From the NCBI RefSeq assembly GCF_000170855.1, contig NZ_ABCQ01000016.1:1-64000 (forward strand): a stretch of 64,000 bases of DNA. Direction: 5' to 3'. Positions 24,740-33,531 of this stretch are shown in pieces. The notes below the pieces were generated by a model. The model worked only from the letters and a program-made list of their open reading frames with translations, did not search any database and was not told where the DNA came from. A program made the position numbers and the translations under genes. The number at the start of each line of letters is the position of its first letter. The stretch's first letter is position 1. The stretch is from Moritella sp. PE36. GTDB taxonomy: Bacteria > Pseudomonadota > Gammaproteobacteria > Enterobacterales > Moritellaceae.

Positions 24740-25668
24740 GGCGTTAACATTTCCTTGATGCTCCCACTGCTATACAGCACTCCTTTATGATTCATGTAAT
24801 TCGAGTCGCTACGATTAAGATCTAAAGCTGCGCCCTGATAATCACTTACTGCGCAGAGTATTTGCGAAGATGACGCTAAATACTGAGCTGACAATGCTTG
24901 GGTGATTGCTGCTGTCGCACTGAAATCCCATAAGCTGCCGCCACCGAGTTGTGGTTTCGGTAACTTCAAGTAACAAGCGGGGGCATTTTCAAGTACCCCA
25001 ATTGCATTCATCACTGCACCGTTAGTTTTGATCACTTGCAGTGCTAATCCTTGTAGCCCCGCAATAGCTGTTAATTGCTCAATGACAGCAGGATAACGAG
25101 GGTCTTGCTGGAAGCTGCGATCGATATATAAACTTAATGATTGGCTGTTTTGCTTAAGTTGTTCAGACTGCTCTGGCAGCCAAAGTGAACCATTCTTCAA
25201 CACTTTTGATATCAGTGGCTGTGCATTAATGGCCTGATAGAGTTCATCTGTGCTTGGGTTAAGCACCACGCCAATGATGGGTTTACCAGAAATATCGACT
25301 AAAGCGATAGATACTGCGAAACCATTCCCACCTTCAATGAAGGGCAGGGTGCCGTCGAGTGGATCGATACACCAAAAATAGTCTTTATGAAAACGGGCGT
25401 GGGTTGCTACATCTTCTTCGCAGGCATTTTCTTCGGTCAACAGGGCTAAATCATATTGCTCGATAGTTGGCTGTAGTATCTCCAATATAATTGCTTGGCT
25501 GTCGAGATCAACTTGCGTTACCACCTGCGCACTCAAACTCGAGCCTGCCTGTTTGCTGTGTACCTGCAGCGAACTTCTATCAACGCTGTTAATGAATGTT
25601 CCTGCTTTTAAAGCAGCATCGGTGGCAAGTTGTAATAGTTGCTCTAGCTGACAAACTGTGAATTTCAT
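24712..25668 (-). CDS. CysQ/inositol monophosphatase-family phosphatase
   Basis: 318 residues of the lithium-sensitive, magnesium-dependent phosphatase superfamily. Metal-binding motifs are all present: Glu80 in LLTEEN, WCIDPLDGT with Asp102 and Asp105, and a C-terminal WDFSAT. It most resembles 3'(2'),5'-bisphosphate nucleotidases, which remove PAP produced in sulphate assimilation, but it is longer than CysQ (246 residues) because of a C-terminal addition after WDFSA. The substrate is therefore uncertain. It starts 6 bp after the phosphotransferase gene and is probably co-transcribed. Confidence 0.8.
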   Translation of the reverse strand: MKFTVCQLEQLLQLATDAALKAGTFINSVDRSSLQVHSKQAGSSLSAQVVTQVDLDSQAIILEILQPTIEQYDLALLTEENACEEDVATHARFHKDYFWCIDPLDGTLPFIEGGNGFAVSIALVDISGKPIIGVVLNPSTDELYQAINAQPLISKVLKNGSLWLPEQSEQLKQNSQSLSLYIDRSFQQDPRYPAVIEQLTAIAGLQGLALQVIKTNGAVMNAIGVLENAPACYLKLPKPQLGGGSLWDFSATAAITQALSAQYLASSSQILCAVSDYQGAALDLNRSDSNYMNHKGVLYSSGSIKEMLTPHVLLTFAL

Positions 25669-25673
25669 TGTGT

Positions 25674-26735
25674 TTATTGACCTTGTTCAGCTGAATTTAA
25701 TTGTGATAATGCTTGCTTGGTCAGTGCTTCTGTATAGCTATTTATCTTCCAGTGAGTCGGACTCCAGCCTTTCATAAAACGTTGAAAATCAGCCCAGGCC
25801 ACACAATAAAGTGGTCGCCATTCATCTTCCACTGCTTGCGGATCTATGTGTGGTTGATGTTCGGTTAGTGCCTGTTTTAACAGTCTGAAATAATAGTTTA
25901 ATAGCTCAGGTACTTCCTGCTCACAGTGTTGATAGGGTAAACAGCTGCTTAGCAATAAGATCACGTCTTTCATGCCGCAACCTTTGCCAACATATTGGAA
26001 ATCAACCCCTGCAACCCGAGAACCTGTGGTAGTGAAACAGAAGTTAGCTAACTTAGCATCGCCGTGAACCAGTGTTTGAAACTGACATTGTTGCAATATT
26101 TTATCTATTTTTTCGGCGGCTTGCTGCAATGGGATGTCGGTTAACGCGGTCAGTTCATCGGGACGGGTTGCAAGGTGCCAGTAACTGCCGCAATCCCATA
26201 AACCTTCCGGTTCAATCGCGAGGTGCTGGGCATGGAAATAAGCCAGCCAAGATAAACAGGCCTCTATCTGTTGCTGGCTGACGTGTTGATGACTGATATG
26301 TGGATTGTCTACAGCTGATTCGTGGGACGGAGGCTTAGGTTCAAAACTAGTGAACGTCTGCTCAAATCCTAACGTGGCCAAATCTTCCATGATGAGTAAT
26401 ATCTCATCATTCTGTTCTTCAACATACAGACACTTAGGTACTGGGCACTGCGCTAGACAGTTATTTGCGTAGTGCTGATACCAGTGCAGTTCCACCTGAT
26501 ATGATTTTAATTTTCGTTGATGAGAGATAGGTGTGTTCCAACCGCGTGGATGCACTTTTGGTTGCGGTAACTTGATGTGTTTGACTATCACCGCAGTATG
26601 TTGACTACCGTACAACGTGGCACGAAAAAGCTCGCCGTATCCACCCCACAACGGTTGGATTAGTTGAGTGCTGACAACGCGTTCCGCCATCATCGCGTTG
26701 GCGACTGCCTGTAAAACATCTGTCGGTATACTCAT
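25674..26735 (-). CDS. Aminoglycoside phosphotransferase/ecdysteroid-kinase-like protein
   Basis: 353 residues from the ATG at 26735 (MSIPTDVLQAV); an ATG at 26813 would add a His/Phe-rich stretch unlike the family. Kinase-like fold: the glycine-rich part is LWGGYGELFRA, the lysine strand AVIVKHIKL, the hinge ILLIMEDL, the catalytic loop VHGDAKLANFCF (Asp and Asn) and the metal-binding VDFQYVGKGCGMKD. This VDFQ pattern is typical of ecdysteroid kinase-like small-molecule kinases. Substrate unknown. It is upstream of the CysQ-like gene in one operon and divergent from a second kinase-fold gene. Confidence 0.75.
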   Translation of the reverse strand: MSIPTDVLQAVANAMMAERVVSTQLIQPLWGGYGELFRATLYGSQHTAVIVKHIKLPQPKVHPRGWNTPISHQRKLKSYQVELHWYQHYANNCLAQCPVPKCLYVEEQNDEILLIMEDLATLGFEQTFTSFEPKPPSHESAVDNPHISHQHVSQQQIEACLSWLAYFHAQHLAIEPEGLWDCGSYWHLATRPDELTALTDIPLQQAAEKIDKILQQCQFQTLVHGDAKLANFCFTTTGSRVAGVDFQYVGKGCGMKDVILLLSSCLPYQHCEQEVPELLNYYFRLLKQALTEHQPHIDPQAVEDEWRPLYCVAWADFQRFMKGWSPTHWKINSYTEALTKQALSQLNSAEQGQ

Positions 26736-26883
26736 ATCTAACCCATGAACGAAAATATAGCGACAGTGTACAAAATAGTGTGGTGGATGGGTATATTTCA
26801 TTACACTAATCACAGTATGTAGGGCCCATATTTATGTATATTCACTGTGTGTTTTTGCATTGTAATGTTAAGGAAAACTTAAG

Positions 26884-27987
26884 ATGAGTCTAGAGCAGCA
26901 ACGCCAGCAGGCGCAGCAAACGTTTGTCGCTAGTGGGGGAAATATAGAAGTAGGGAGTTTAGAGGGTATATCTATAACGCTGGAACAACTTAAAACTACA
27001 ACCGCCGAATCAAGCTATGTGGTGGAAGTATTTAATTCCGGCCTGACTGCGGTGGTTTTCCATTTGCAAATAGATGGTCAACACTGGACGTTGAAGCAAA
27101 AGAGAAAGGTGAGTTTGGTTAAGAACATTGATGGTCAAACATCATTTTTAAATGAAGTTCAGCGTAGGCAAGATCTGGCAGAACTGAAACAAGGCTCCCC
27201 TGCATGTTTTAAACATATTGTTGATACCCAATTTGCTTCATTCACAGACGGCATTATTCTTTCGCCGTGGATTGAAGGTAACCCACTTACCATTCTAAAC
27301 CGTGATGTATTCCAGCAGATCTTCTCCACCATCGTAAACCTTGAACTAAGCGGTTTATTCGAGTGGGATCTCTGTCCGGGTAATATTTTGTTGGATAACC
27401 AACACGAGATAAAGCTGTTTGATTTTGGTTACATGTATCAGTTTGATCCTAAGGTTCACTTTAATAGTAATGGACAAGAGACACCGTTATTCCATGGCAT
27501 AGAGCGATTTGAAACCCGTTTCTTTTTTGATTTTTTATTGAAAAATTCGCTTAACCAGACAACCGAAGCATTGTTTGAATTGTACCGGCTTGAAAAGCGT
27601 TGTGCACTAGAAGCTTATCAGATGAAACTGCGGCAGCTTATTGAACTTGATGCTGACACGAACGTGATTGCTCGGCAGCGGGCAATCAATCATAACTGGC
27701 AAACTGCGCTGGAAAGTGAGGTAGCGCTGCAGGCGTTGTATTTAGTTGAGAGTTTCCGCTCAAATGTACTCGACCTGCTTGATGATTTACACGGGCAGTC
27801 CTGTACGCCATATACCCTAAAAAAAGCGGATTTGACGTTGGACTTGTTGGCTGAGCATTTTGATCTTCTAAGCGCAAGAGACGCCTTCTTCTTTGGGGAT
27901 GAACTGTTGAGCAAAAGCGAACTGGTTGTAAAATACAGCCAGCTTCGTAAGGATGCAGAACGCTATCAGCTTAATATGACGGGCTAA
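26884..27987 (+). CDS. Protein-kinase-fold protein
   Basis: 367 residues. Kinase landmarks: Lys in WTLKQKRK (about residue 72), catalytic loop EWDLCPGNILLD (Asp and Asn near 178-183) and the metal-binding KLFDFGYMYQF (DFG). The C-terminal 150 residues are helical and unlike eukaryotic-type kinase lobes. No membrane segment. The HRD motif is replaced by EWD, common in small-molecule and atypical kinases, so protein phosphorylation cannot be assumed. Divergent from another kinase-fold gene 148 bp away; the two may belong to one pathway. Confidence 0.65.
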   Translation: MSLEQQRQQAQQTFVASGGNIEVGSLEGISITLEQLKTTTAESSYVVEVFNSGLTAVVFHLQIDGQHWTLKQKRKVSLVKNIDGQTSFLNEVQRRQDLAELKQGSPACFKHIVDTQFASFTDGIILSPWIEGNPLTILNRDVFQQIFSTIVNLELSGLFEWDLCPGNILLDNQHEIKLFDFGYMYQFDPKVHFNSNGQETPLFHGIERFETRFFFDFLLKNSLNQTTEALFELYRLEKRCALEAYQMKLRQLIELDADTNVIARQRAINHNWQTALESEVALQALYLVESFRSNVLDLLDDLHGQSCTPYTLKKADLTLDLLAEHFDLLSARDAFFFGDELLSKSELVVKYSQLRKDAERYQLNMTG

Positions 27988-28320
27988 ATCTTCCTGAAGA
28001 CCATGCTGGTCAGTAGTTATGAAGGTTGCTGGCCATCGGTTGATAGTAAAACTGCAGATACAGACGTAAGTTTCTAATCGGTTACAGCTTATTCTTTGGT
28101 CTATGCCAAATAGGGCGAAATGCCCAGTATCAAGAATGTGAACATCTAAATTTCACGGTCAAGCACATACCTATTGTAATATTGATACCACAGTTAAAAC
28201 ACTGGTTATGATAATAATTTTTATCTATCTTTATCAGTGAGTTTTAATGGAGAAAAACCCCTTTATTTTTTAAAGGTAGCTGTTAGTATGCGATTTCTTA
28301 TCTACAATAGAGCATGAAAA
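27988..28320. other. Intergenic region with torA fragment
   Basis: 333 bases without an intact gene. It holds the torA-derived fragment at 28011-28078 and the upstream region of the MipA-like gene, which is AT-rich (a TTTATTTTTTAAAGG stretch near 28261). Confidence 0.5.
28011..28078 (+). pseudogene. Fragment of a torA-like gene
   Basis: 28011-28050 matches torA 21091-21130 at 37 of 40 positions, including an exact run for codons YEGCWPSV. The reading frame continues through VDSK and 8 diverged codons to a TAA at 28076-28078. It is in the same orientation as torA, so the two bracket about 6.9 kb of accessory genes as a direct repeat. Too short to be functional. Confidence 0.75.
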
Positions 28321-29055
28321 TTGAAGAAATTAATATTATTAGCTATGGCATTCTTGGCTACACCGGTTAATGCGGAGCAAGTTTCATTGGGTTTTATTAC
28401 CTCATATTCTCCGGCGGTTTACAAAGGGCTTGATTCAAATGTCGTCCCTTTTCCAATGATTGGTTATGAAGGCGAACATATTTTTTTCCGCGGTACAGGA
28501 GCAGGTTATGCACTGTTACCACAAGGTACTCCGCTGAATATCATTTTTCGTGCTCAATACGACTCGCGTACGCTTAAACCTGAAGATTCAGACCATCTGG
28601 AGATACAAAAATTGGATGAGCGAAACGCTGGTGTCCTTGGCGGCGTTACGTTCCAGGTGATTACCACTACCGGAACTATTGAAGCATCTGTTGGTAGTGA
28701 TATCGCTTTAAATCATAACGGACTCTATGCTGAAGTCGTTTTTAAAGAGACGTTCCGTATGGGCGCGTGGGGATTTAAACCTGAGATTGGCTATGCATTC
28801 AATGATGACAAACTTAACAATCACCTCTACGGCGTATCGGCAGAAGAAGCTCAACGTAGTGGTTTTGACGAGTTTGATGCAGGTTGGAGTGGCCAGCTAT
28901 TCGTTGGTGTTAGCTTTTATATGTATTTATCTAAAAATGTTAGGCTGATAGCTTCTACTCGTTATTCTAAATTAGATTATGATTTGGCTGATAGTCCTAT
29001 TATCAAAAGTGATACTGTGTTGTCTGGAGTCATTGGCGCATCGTATATTTTTTAA
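28321..29055 (+). CDS. MipA/OmpV-family outer membrane protein
   Basis: 244 residues with a signal peptide (KKLILLAMAFLATPVNA). The mature part is a beta-barrel with MipA/OmpV markers: YSPAVYKGLDSNVVPFPMIGYEG at the start, FFRGTGAGYAL, and the C-terminal FVGVSFYMYLSKNVRLIAS followed by a Phe-ended last strand (ASYIF). The only start that keeps the signal peptide is a TTG at 28321, right after an in-frame TGA; the nearby ATG at 28314 is out of frame. Members scaffold murein enzymes or act as porins. Confidence 0.8.
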   Translation: MKKLILLAMAFLATPVNAEQVSLGFITSYSPAVYKGLDSNVVPFPMIGYEGEHIFFRGTGAGYALLPQGTPLNIIFRAQYDSRTLKPEDSDHLEIQKLDERNAGVLGGVTFQVITTTGTIEASVGSDIALNHNGLYAEVVFKETFRMGAWGFKPEIGYAFNDDKLNNHLYGVSAEEAQRSGFDEFDAGWSGQLFVGVSFYMYLSKNVRLIASTRYSKLDYDLADSPIIKSDTVLSGVIGASYIF

Positions 29056-29073
29056 TATGTAGAAAGAGTGTGT

Positions 29074-29097
29074 AGTGGCCTCGTTATTTTGGCCACT
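29074..29097. terminator. Possible terminator after the MipA-like gene
   Basis: AGTGGCC (29074-29080) and GGCCACT (29091-29097) form a perfect 7-bp stem with a 10-base loop. The downstream T run is weak, so efficiency is doubtful. Confidence 0.45.
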
Positions 29098-29186
29098 TAA
29101 CCATTGAAGCACTACCAGCTTAAATACACCGAAAGTCTAGGGGCCAAGCTTTGATTTGTTCGTCGGCCCAAGTGTTAATGGTCTAG

Positions 29187-30029
29187 CTAATCCGTTAACT
29201 GTACAGCCGTACCAGACACTTTTATGCCGCCGACTTGCGGAATAGAAAGGTTTAACTGACTTGGCCATCCCATGATCTCGCCTTGTATAATATTTATATC
29301 CTGCGGTGCATTGATGATGCTTGCTTCTCGTAAATATCCACCTAAAGCCACTGCCGCAGCACCCGTCGCTGAATCCTCGACGACACCGCCAACCGGAAAT
29401 GGATTACGCGAGTGAATGAGTTTATCGTTTTCACGCCAGATCAATTGTAACGTGGTCAAATCATCATCTAGCATTATCTTTTTAAGCTTCTCGAAGTCGT
29501 AGCTTAAATCATCTAAGCGTTGTTTTGATTTCACCGCTAAGACTAAATGCCAGTTCCCCCCAAACGTACGTGCTGGCGGAATGCTGGTATCTAAATCATC
29601 CAAACTCCAGCCCAGTGCAGCAAGCGTGTCTTTAAGCAAAATCTCTGACGGCCATTCAAACTTAGGCTCCACTGACGTAAGCGCGGCTCTAATTTCACCG
29701 TTATGCTCGCTAACCTCCACTGGAATAGTTCCTATAGTTGTTTCAAACTGATAGGAGCCGCTGCCTGACTGTTTGCCCAATGCAACGCCGGTTGCTATCG
29801 TCGCGTGTCCGCAAAATGGTACTTCAGCTTCCGGGCTGTAATAACGTACCGTTCGTTTGCTACCCTTGCTAGGCGCGACAAACGCGGTTTCTGAAAAGCC
29901 AACGTCCGCTGCAATGCGTTGCATTTCCTTTGGTTCCGGTAACGTTTCACCAATCCATACGCCTGCCGGATTGCCACCTGTTGGTGTGGAAGTAAATGCC
30001 GCTAGTTTTTGTAGTGTATGAGAATTCAT
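29187..30029 (-). CDS. PhzF-family isomerase/epimerase-like protein
   Basis: 280 residues from ATG 30029 (AAGGA 8 bases upstream; an ATG at 30062 is less likely). PhzF/diaminopimelate-epimerase fold of two similar halves: FTSTPTGGNPAGVW, catalytic Glu in VGFSETAFVAP, FCGHATIATGVAL in the first half and EDSATGAAAVALGGYL in the second. PhzF itself isomerises a phenazine precursor, but most members, including this one with no phenazine genes nearby, have unknown substrates. Divergent from a LysR gene that probably controls it. Confidence 0.85.
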   Translation of the reverse strand: MNSHTLQKLAAFTSTPTGGNPAGVWIGETLPEPKEMQRIAADVGFSETAFVAPSKGSKRTVRYYSPEAEVPFCGHATIATGVALGKQSGSGSYQFETTIGTIPVEVSEHNGEIRAALTSVEPKFEWPSEILLKDTLAALGWSLDDLDTSIPPARTFGGNWHLVLAVKSKQRLDDLSYDFEKLKKIMLDDDLTTLQLIWRENDKLIHSRNPFPVGGVVEDSATGAAAVALGGYLREASIINAPQDINIIQGEIMGWPSQLNLSIPQVGGIKVSGTAVQLTD

Positions 30030-30160
30030 TGCATGATCCTTGGGGTTTGTTAGGTTATGCAATTAATTTACTCCACCCAATAAAGACAGTAAATGAGTTA
30101 TTGTTGACATGGAATGTGCATAAATGCACACTGAATTGAAATTCACTGAGGTGTTTGTTT

Positions 30161-31063
30161 ATGAATTGGAATGATCTGAAGTACTTTCTGGCGTTGGCGA
30201 GAGAGGGTACGATTAGTGGTGCTGGTAGAGTGTTGAATGTCAAACATACTACCGTGGCAAGGCGCATTGAAGCGCTTGAATTAAGTCTGGGTACGCGACT
30301 ATTTGATAAGAGTAGAACTGGTTACGCGATGACACAAGCGGCAGAAGATCTATACCAACAGGTCGTATCAATGGAAGAAAAGGTTCGTACCATAGATAGG
30401 CAAGCAGCCAATCAGGATTCTGCCTTAGCCGGTCCATTAAAGCTGACGATCGCGTTTGAACTTGCTAATCGCCTTATCATTCCAAAGATGGGTGAGTTTT
30501 GCCAACGTTTTCCTGATATTGACATGCAGTTACTCATGACCAAAAACCTCGTCGATTTGGCTGCCATGGAAGCAGATTTGGCCATTCGTATGACTCCTAA
30601 TCCACCGGATTATCTCGTGGGTGCTGAAATCATGAAATTGCACCATGGGATCTATGCTTCGCCAGCGCATTTACAATCTCGCGTAACAAAAACAAAAGTG
30701 ATCCTTTTTCAGTCAGAAAATAAGCGACCGGATTGGGTCAGAAAGCAGGCTAGCGATGCTGAAGTTTCACTTCGAGTCGATGACGTCGGTTCAATGGCAG
30801 TAGCTGCTGCCCACGGTTTTGGCTTAGCAAAGTTACCCTGTTTTATCGGCGACACTCAACCTGGACTGGTTCGTTTAGATGTCCAAATGCCGCCATCCGA
30901 TTGGGGGATTTGGATCTTGAATCATGTCGAGTTGCGGACAACAGCGAGAGTTCGTGCCTGTAAAGAGCATTTAATTGCTGTGTTAGAAAATCAACGCGAT
31001 CTAATTACCGGCAACTTATCCAACTATGCCCCTAACTATGTACCTAATGATGCATCAGACTAA
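30161..31063 (+). CDS. LysR-family transcriptional regulator
   Basis: 300 residues from ATG 30161 (GAGG about 9 bases upstream). N-terminal helix-turn-helix: WNDLKYFLALAREGTISGAG ... TTVARRIEALE; effector-binding domain from about 90. It belongs to the LysR subgroup with 'WnDlryFLAva' starts, common next to divergent metabolic genes. It is likely to bind in the 131-bp gap to control the PhzF-like gene. The 3' end overlaps the end of nuoG by 4 bp in convergent orientation. Confidence 0.85.
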   Translation: MNWNDLKYFLALAREGTISGAGRVLNVKHTTVARRIEALELSLGTRLFDKSRTGYAMTQAAEDLYQQVVSMEEKVRTIDRQAANQDSALAGPLKLTIAFELANRLIIPKMGEFCQRFPDIDMQLLMTKNLVDLAAMEADLAIRMTPNPPDYLVGAEIMKLHHGIYASPAHLQSRVTKTKVILFQSENKRPDWVRKQASDAEVSLRVDDVGSMAVAAAHGFGLAKLPCFIGDTQPGLVRLDVQMPPSDWGIWILNHVELRTTARVRACKEHLIAVLENQRDLITGNLSNYAPNYVPNDASD

Positions 31064-33531
31064 CCACTCGAAACCTTAATCTCAACCTCGACGATACAAG
31101 GATACTCCGCCGTTGTGATGATTTTATTCGCTGGGGAGCTTAATTGAGCTTCTGGCATAAACAGCAGTTTTTCGGGAAAAGAACGGTTTATTTTTAACGG
31201 TGCAGTGATAGTGGCATTACCTCGAGTGATGGTTATCTGATAATCCTGCTGTTCGTCATAATCTGCGCCGGGGTTCATTTCTACATAAGCGTCATGGCCG
31301 AGCCCGGACAGGTTTTTTGATTGGGCGGTGAGTTTGCCAGAGCGAAACAGGCTGTCGCCAGTGAGCAAGGTATAACCTGCTGAAGGAAAGCTATCAACCG
31401 CAGGTGGCTTAATTACTGGGTTTTTAACTTCTGGATCTGTAACCGCTGGAATTGTTAGAGCCGCGTTCATTGCTAGTGGCACTGTGGTCAAACCATAGTC
31501 ATTGAGCTCGGGACCAAAAATAAAGTCCTCTTTAAGCGCTTGATAACCGTCTATGTCCTGTTTAATTTGACTGAATATCTGCTTCACTGTACTCGGGCCT
31601 ATGTCTATCCCCAGCGCGCTGGCGATGTGCGCAAAAACAGCTGTGCTTGGTAAGATATCTTGGGCTGGAGGCCTAATTGCTCTGACCTTTTGCACCCTGG
31701 CTTCATTGTTGGTATAAGTACCATTTTCTTCGCCGTATGAAGGCGCCGGTAGAATAACCATCGCCAGCTGTGCACTGGCGGTCATAAAGGCACTTTGGAC
31801 AATGAGGCAGGGGGTTTTTAAGGCCGCTTGTTCCAATGGATCGCCCGCAGAACAGTTAGCGAGCGGGTCGGCGCCGACCACATAAAACATATCAGGCACA
31901 CTTTCTGGGTGATACTTTTGTAAGCCGGACTGATCGTTATGCAAGTCAGGTAGGCAGCCCATGTGCCACAGACCAAGTTGATTAGGTCGATCAAATAGGA
32001 ATTGTACAAACACCTGTTTACCTTGTTGTTGCAGATGTTGAGTGGTTTTTTCTATCCATAATAAACAGTCCTTGGCCTGCTTCCCCCGCATAAATTCGGT
32101 GCCGATTAACAGGGTGATTGAATTAGCCTGTTCCAGAATAACTTTACCCGCGCTAACAAAGTCGGACATTTCCCTGTCATCTGATATCGCTAGGTCTGAA
32201 GTCAGAGCCGCCAATAATGTGGCCTCATTGCCAGGCAGCAGGCGTAATTTTTCAGTGGCAATATCATCCAAAGCACAGGGTCTAGAGCTCGCCAACAATA
32301 AGTGATAATGATTGTCCCGCTTGTGTTGTCGGACGAGGTAACTCGAGACTGGATTTTCATCACAGATGTTACCGCCTAATAAAAACACACAGTCGCTTTT
32401 TAGGATCTCAACCAGTGGTTGGCGACTGTAGGTCTGGGTGAGCAGCTTACTTAAAATGTCATTGGTTTCCGGTTGCAGGTTCAGGCCTGAGAATCGACAA
32501 CTGGCGTGGATGTCAGACGACTGAAAAACCTCCCGTATCAGCTTCTGAAACATAAAGGCAGTTTCATTGGTCTGTCGTGGTGAGATCAGGCCTTTGATAT
32601 GCCCCTTGTTACCGAGGATATCCAAGGTTTGGTTGATAATGAAATCTAACGCTTCAGTCCAACTCACAGCCGTCATGACATCATTTTTACGCAGCATTGG
32701 TTGGGTGATACGCTGCCCACCGTCGATAAAATCAAACCCAAAGCGGCCTTTCGCACACAGCAGTTCGCCATTAATACCCGTTTCATATTGGCTTTTGACC
32801 CGTGCCAGTTTACCTTCACGGGTTTCGATCGTCATGCTGCAGCCTGTGCCACACATGCCACAGGTGGTTTCAAATTTTTCAAGATCCCAAGGCCGCGCTT
32901 TATAACGATATGGGGTACTCATTAGCGCGCCTACCGGGCAGACTTCGATACAGTTACCGCAATGACTGCAATCTTTCAGGCTGTTACCAACTCCGGTAAT
33001 TTCGGAATCTAACCCGCGTTCCATGGTGCCGAGCGCCACATCACCGACCACTTCTTCACAAACACGGACACAACGCTGACACTGGATGCAGCGGTTGGCA
33101 TTAAAGGTGATCACATTATTGAGTTGAATATCGTCGATTCTGAATATGCGTTTCGGATCAGCAAGCCTTGAATCGCCTTTGCCATATTCAAACACCGTAT
33201 CTTGCAGTTCACATTCACCACTTTTGTCACAGACAGGGCAGTCCAACGGGTGGTTGGCCAGTAATATTTCTAACATATCCTCGCGGCTGGCGACCACTTT
33301 TTCTGAATGGGTGAGTACCGCCATGCCTTCCGACACCACGGTGGCACAAGCGGGCTCTAGTTTTGGTCTGCCTTCGATTTCGATGAGACACATGCGGCAG
33401 CTGGCTAAGATTGACAGTCGGTCCTGATAACAGAACGTCGGAATCTCAATTGTGCTGGCGCGGGCGGCGTTAAGGATAGTGGTGCCTTCTTCGACCTCCA
33501 TCTCCTGACCATTGATTGTGAACATGATCAT
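31060..33531 (-). CDS. nuoG: NuoG, complex I 75-kDa-type subunit
   Basis: 823 residues, last gene of the nuo operon. N-terminal [2Fe-2S] ferredoxin domain (CYQDRLSILASCRMC ... C), the HPLDCPVCDKSGECELQD His/Cys cluster N5 site, two [4Fe-4S]-type Cys sets (CIQCQRCVRVCEE; CSHCGNCIEVCP), then CGMCGTGC-x-CAKGRFG of an N7-type extra cluster and a molybdopterin-oxidoreductase-like domain without molybdenum role. It carries electrons from NuoF/E to NuoI in the peripheral arm. It overlaps nuoF by 4 bp. Slightly shorter than E. coli NuoG (908). Confidence 0.93.
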   Translation of the reverse strand: MIMFTINGQEMEVEEGTTILNAARASTIEIPTFCYQDRLSILASCRMCLIEIEGRPKLEPACATVVSEGMAVLTHSEKVVASREDMLEILLANHPLDCPVCDKSGECELQDTVFEYGKGDSRLADPKRIFRIDDIQLNNVITFNANRCIQCQRCVRVCEEVVGDVALGTMERGLDSEITGVGNSLKDCSHCGNCIEVCPVGALMSTPYRYKARPWDLEKFETTCGMCGTGCSMTIETREGKLARVKSQYETGINGELLCAKGRFGFDFIDGGQRITQPMLRKNDVMTAVSWTEALDFIINQTLDILGNKGHIKGLISPRQTNETAFMFQKLIREVFQSSDIHASCRFSGLNLQPETNDILSKLLTQTYSRQPLVEILKSDCVFLLGGNICDENPVSSYLVRQHKRDNHYHLLLASSRPCALDDIATEKLRLLPGNEATLLAALTSDLAISDDREMSDFVSAGKVILEQANSITLLIGTEFMRGKQAKDCLLWIEKTTQHLQQQGKQVFVQFLFDRPNQLGLWHMGCLPDLHNDQSGLQKYHPESVPDMFYVVGADPLANCSAGDPLEQAALKTPCLIVQSAFMTASAQLAMVILPAPSYGEENGTYTNNEARVQKVRAIRPPAQDILPSTAVFAHIASALGIDIGPSTVKQIFSQIKQDIDGYQALKEDFIFGPELNDYGLTTVPLAMNAALTIPAVTDPEVKNPVIKPPAVDSFPSAGYTLLTGDSLFRSGKLTAQSKNLSGLGHDAYVEMNPGADYDEQQDYQITITRGNATITAPLKINRSFPEKLLFMPEAQLSSPANKIITTAEYPCIVEVEIKVSSG

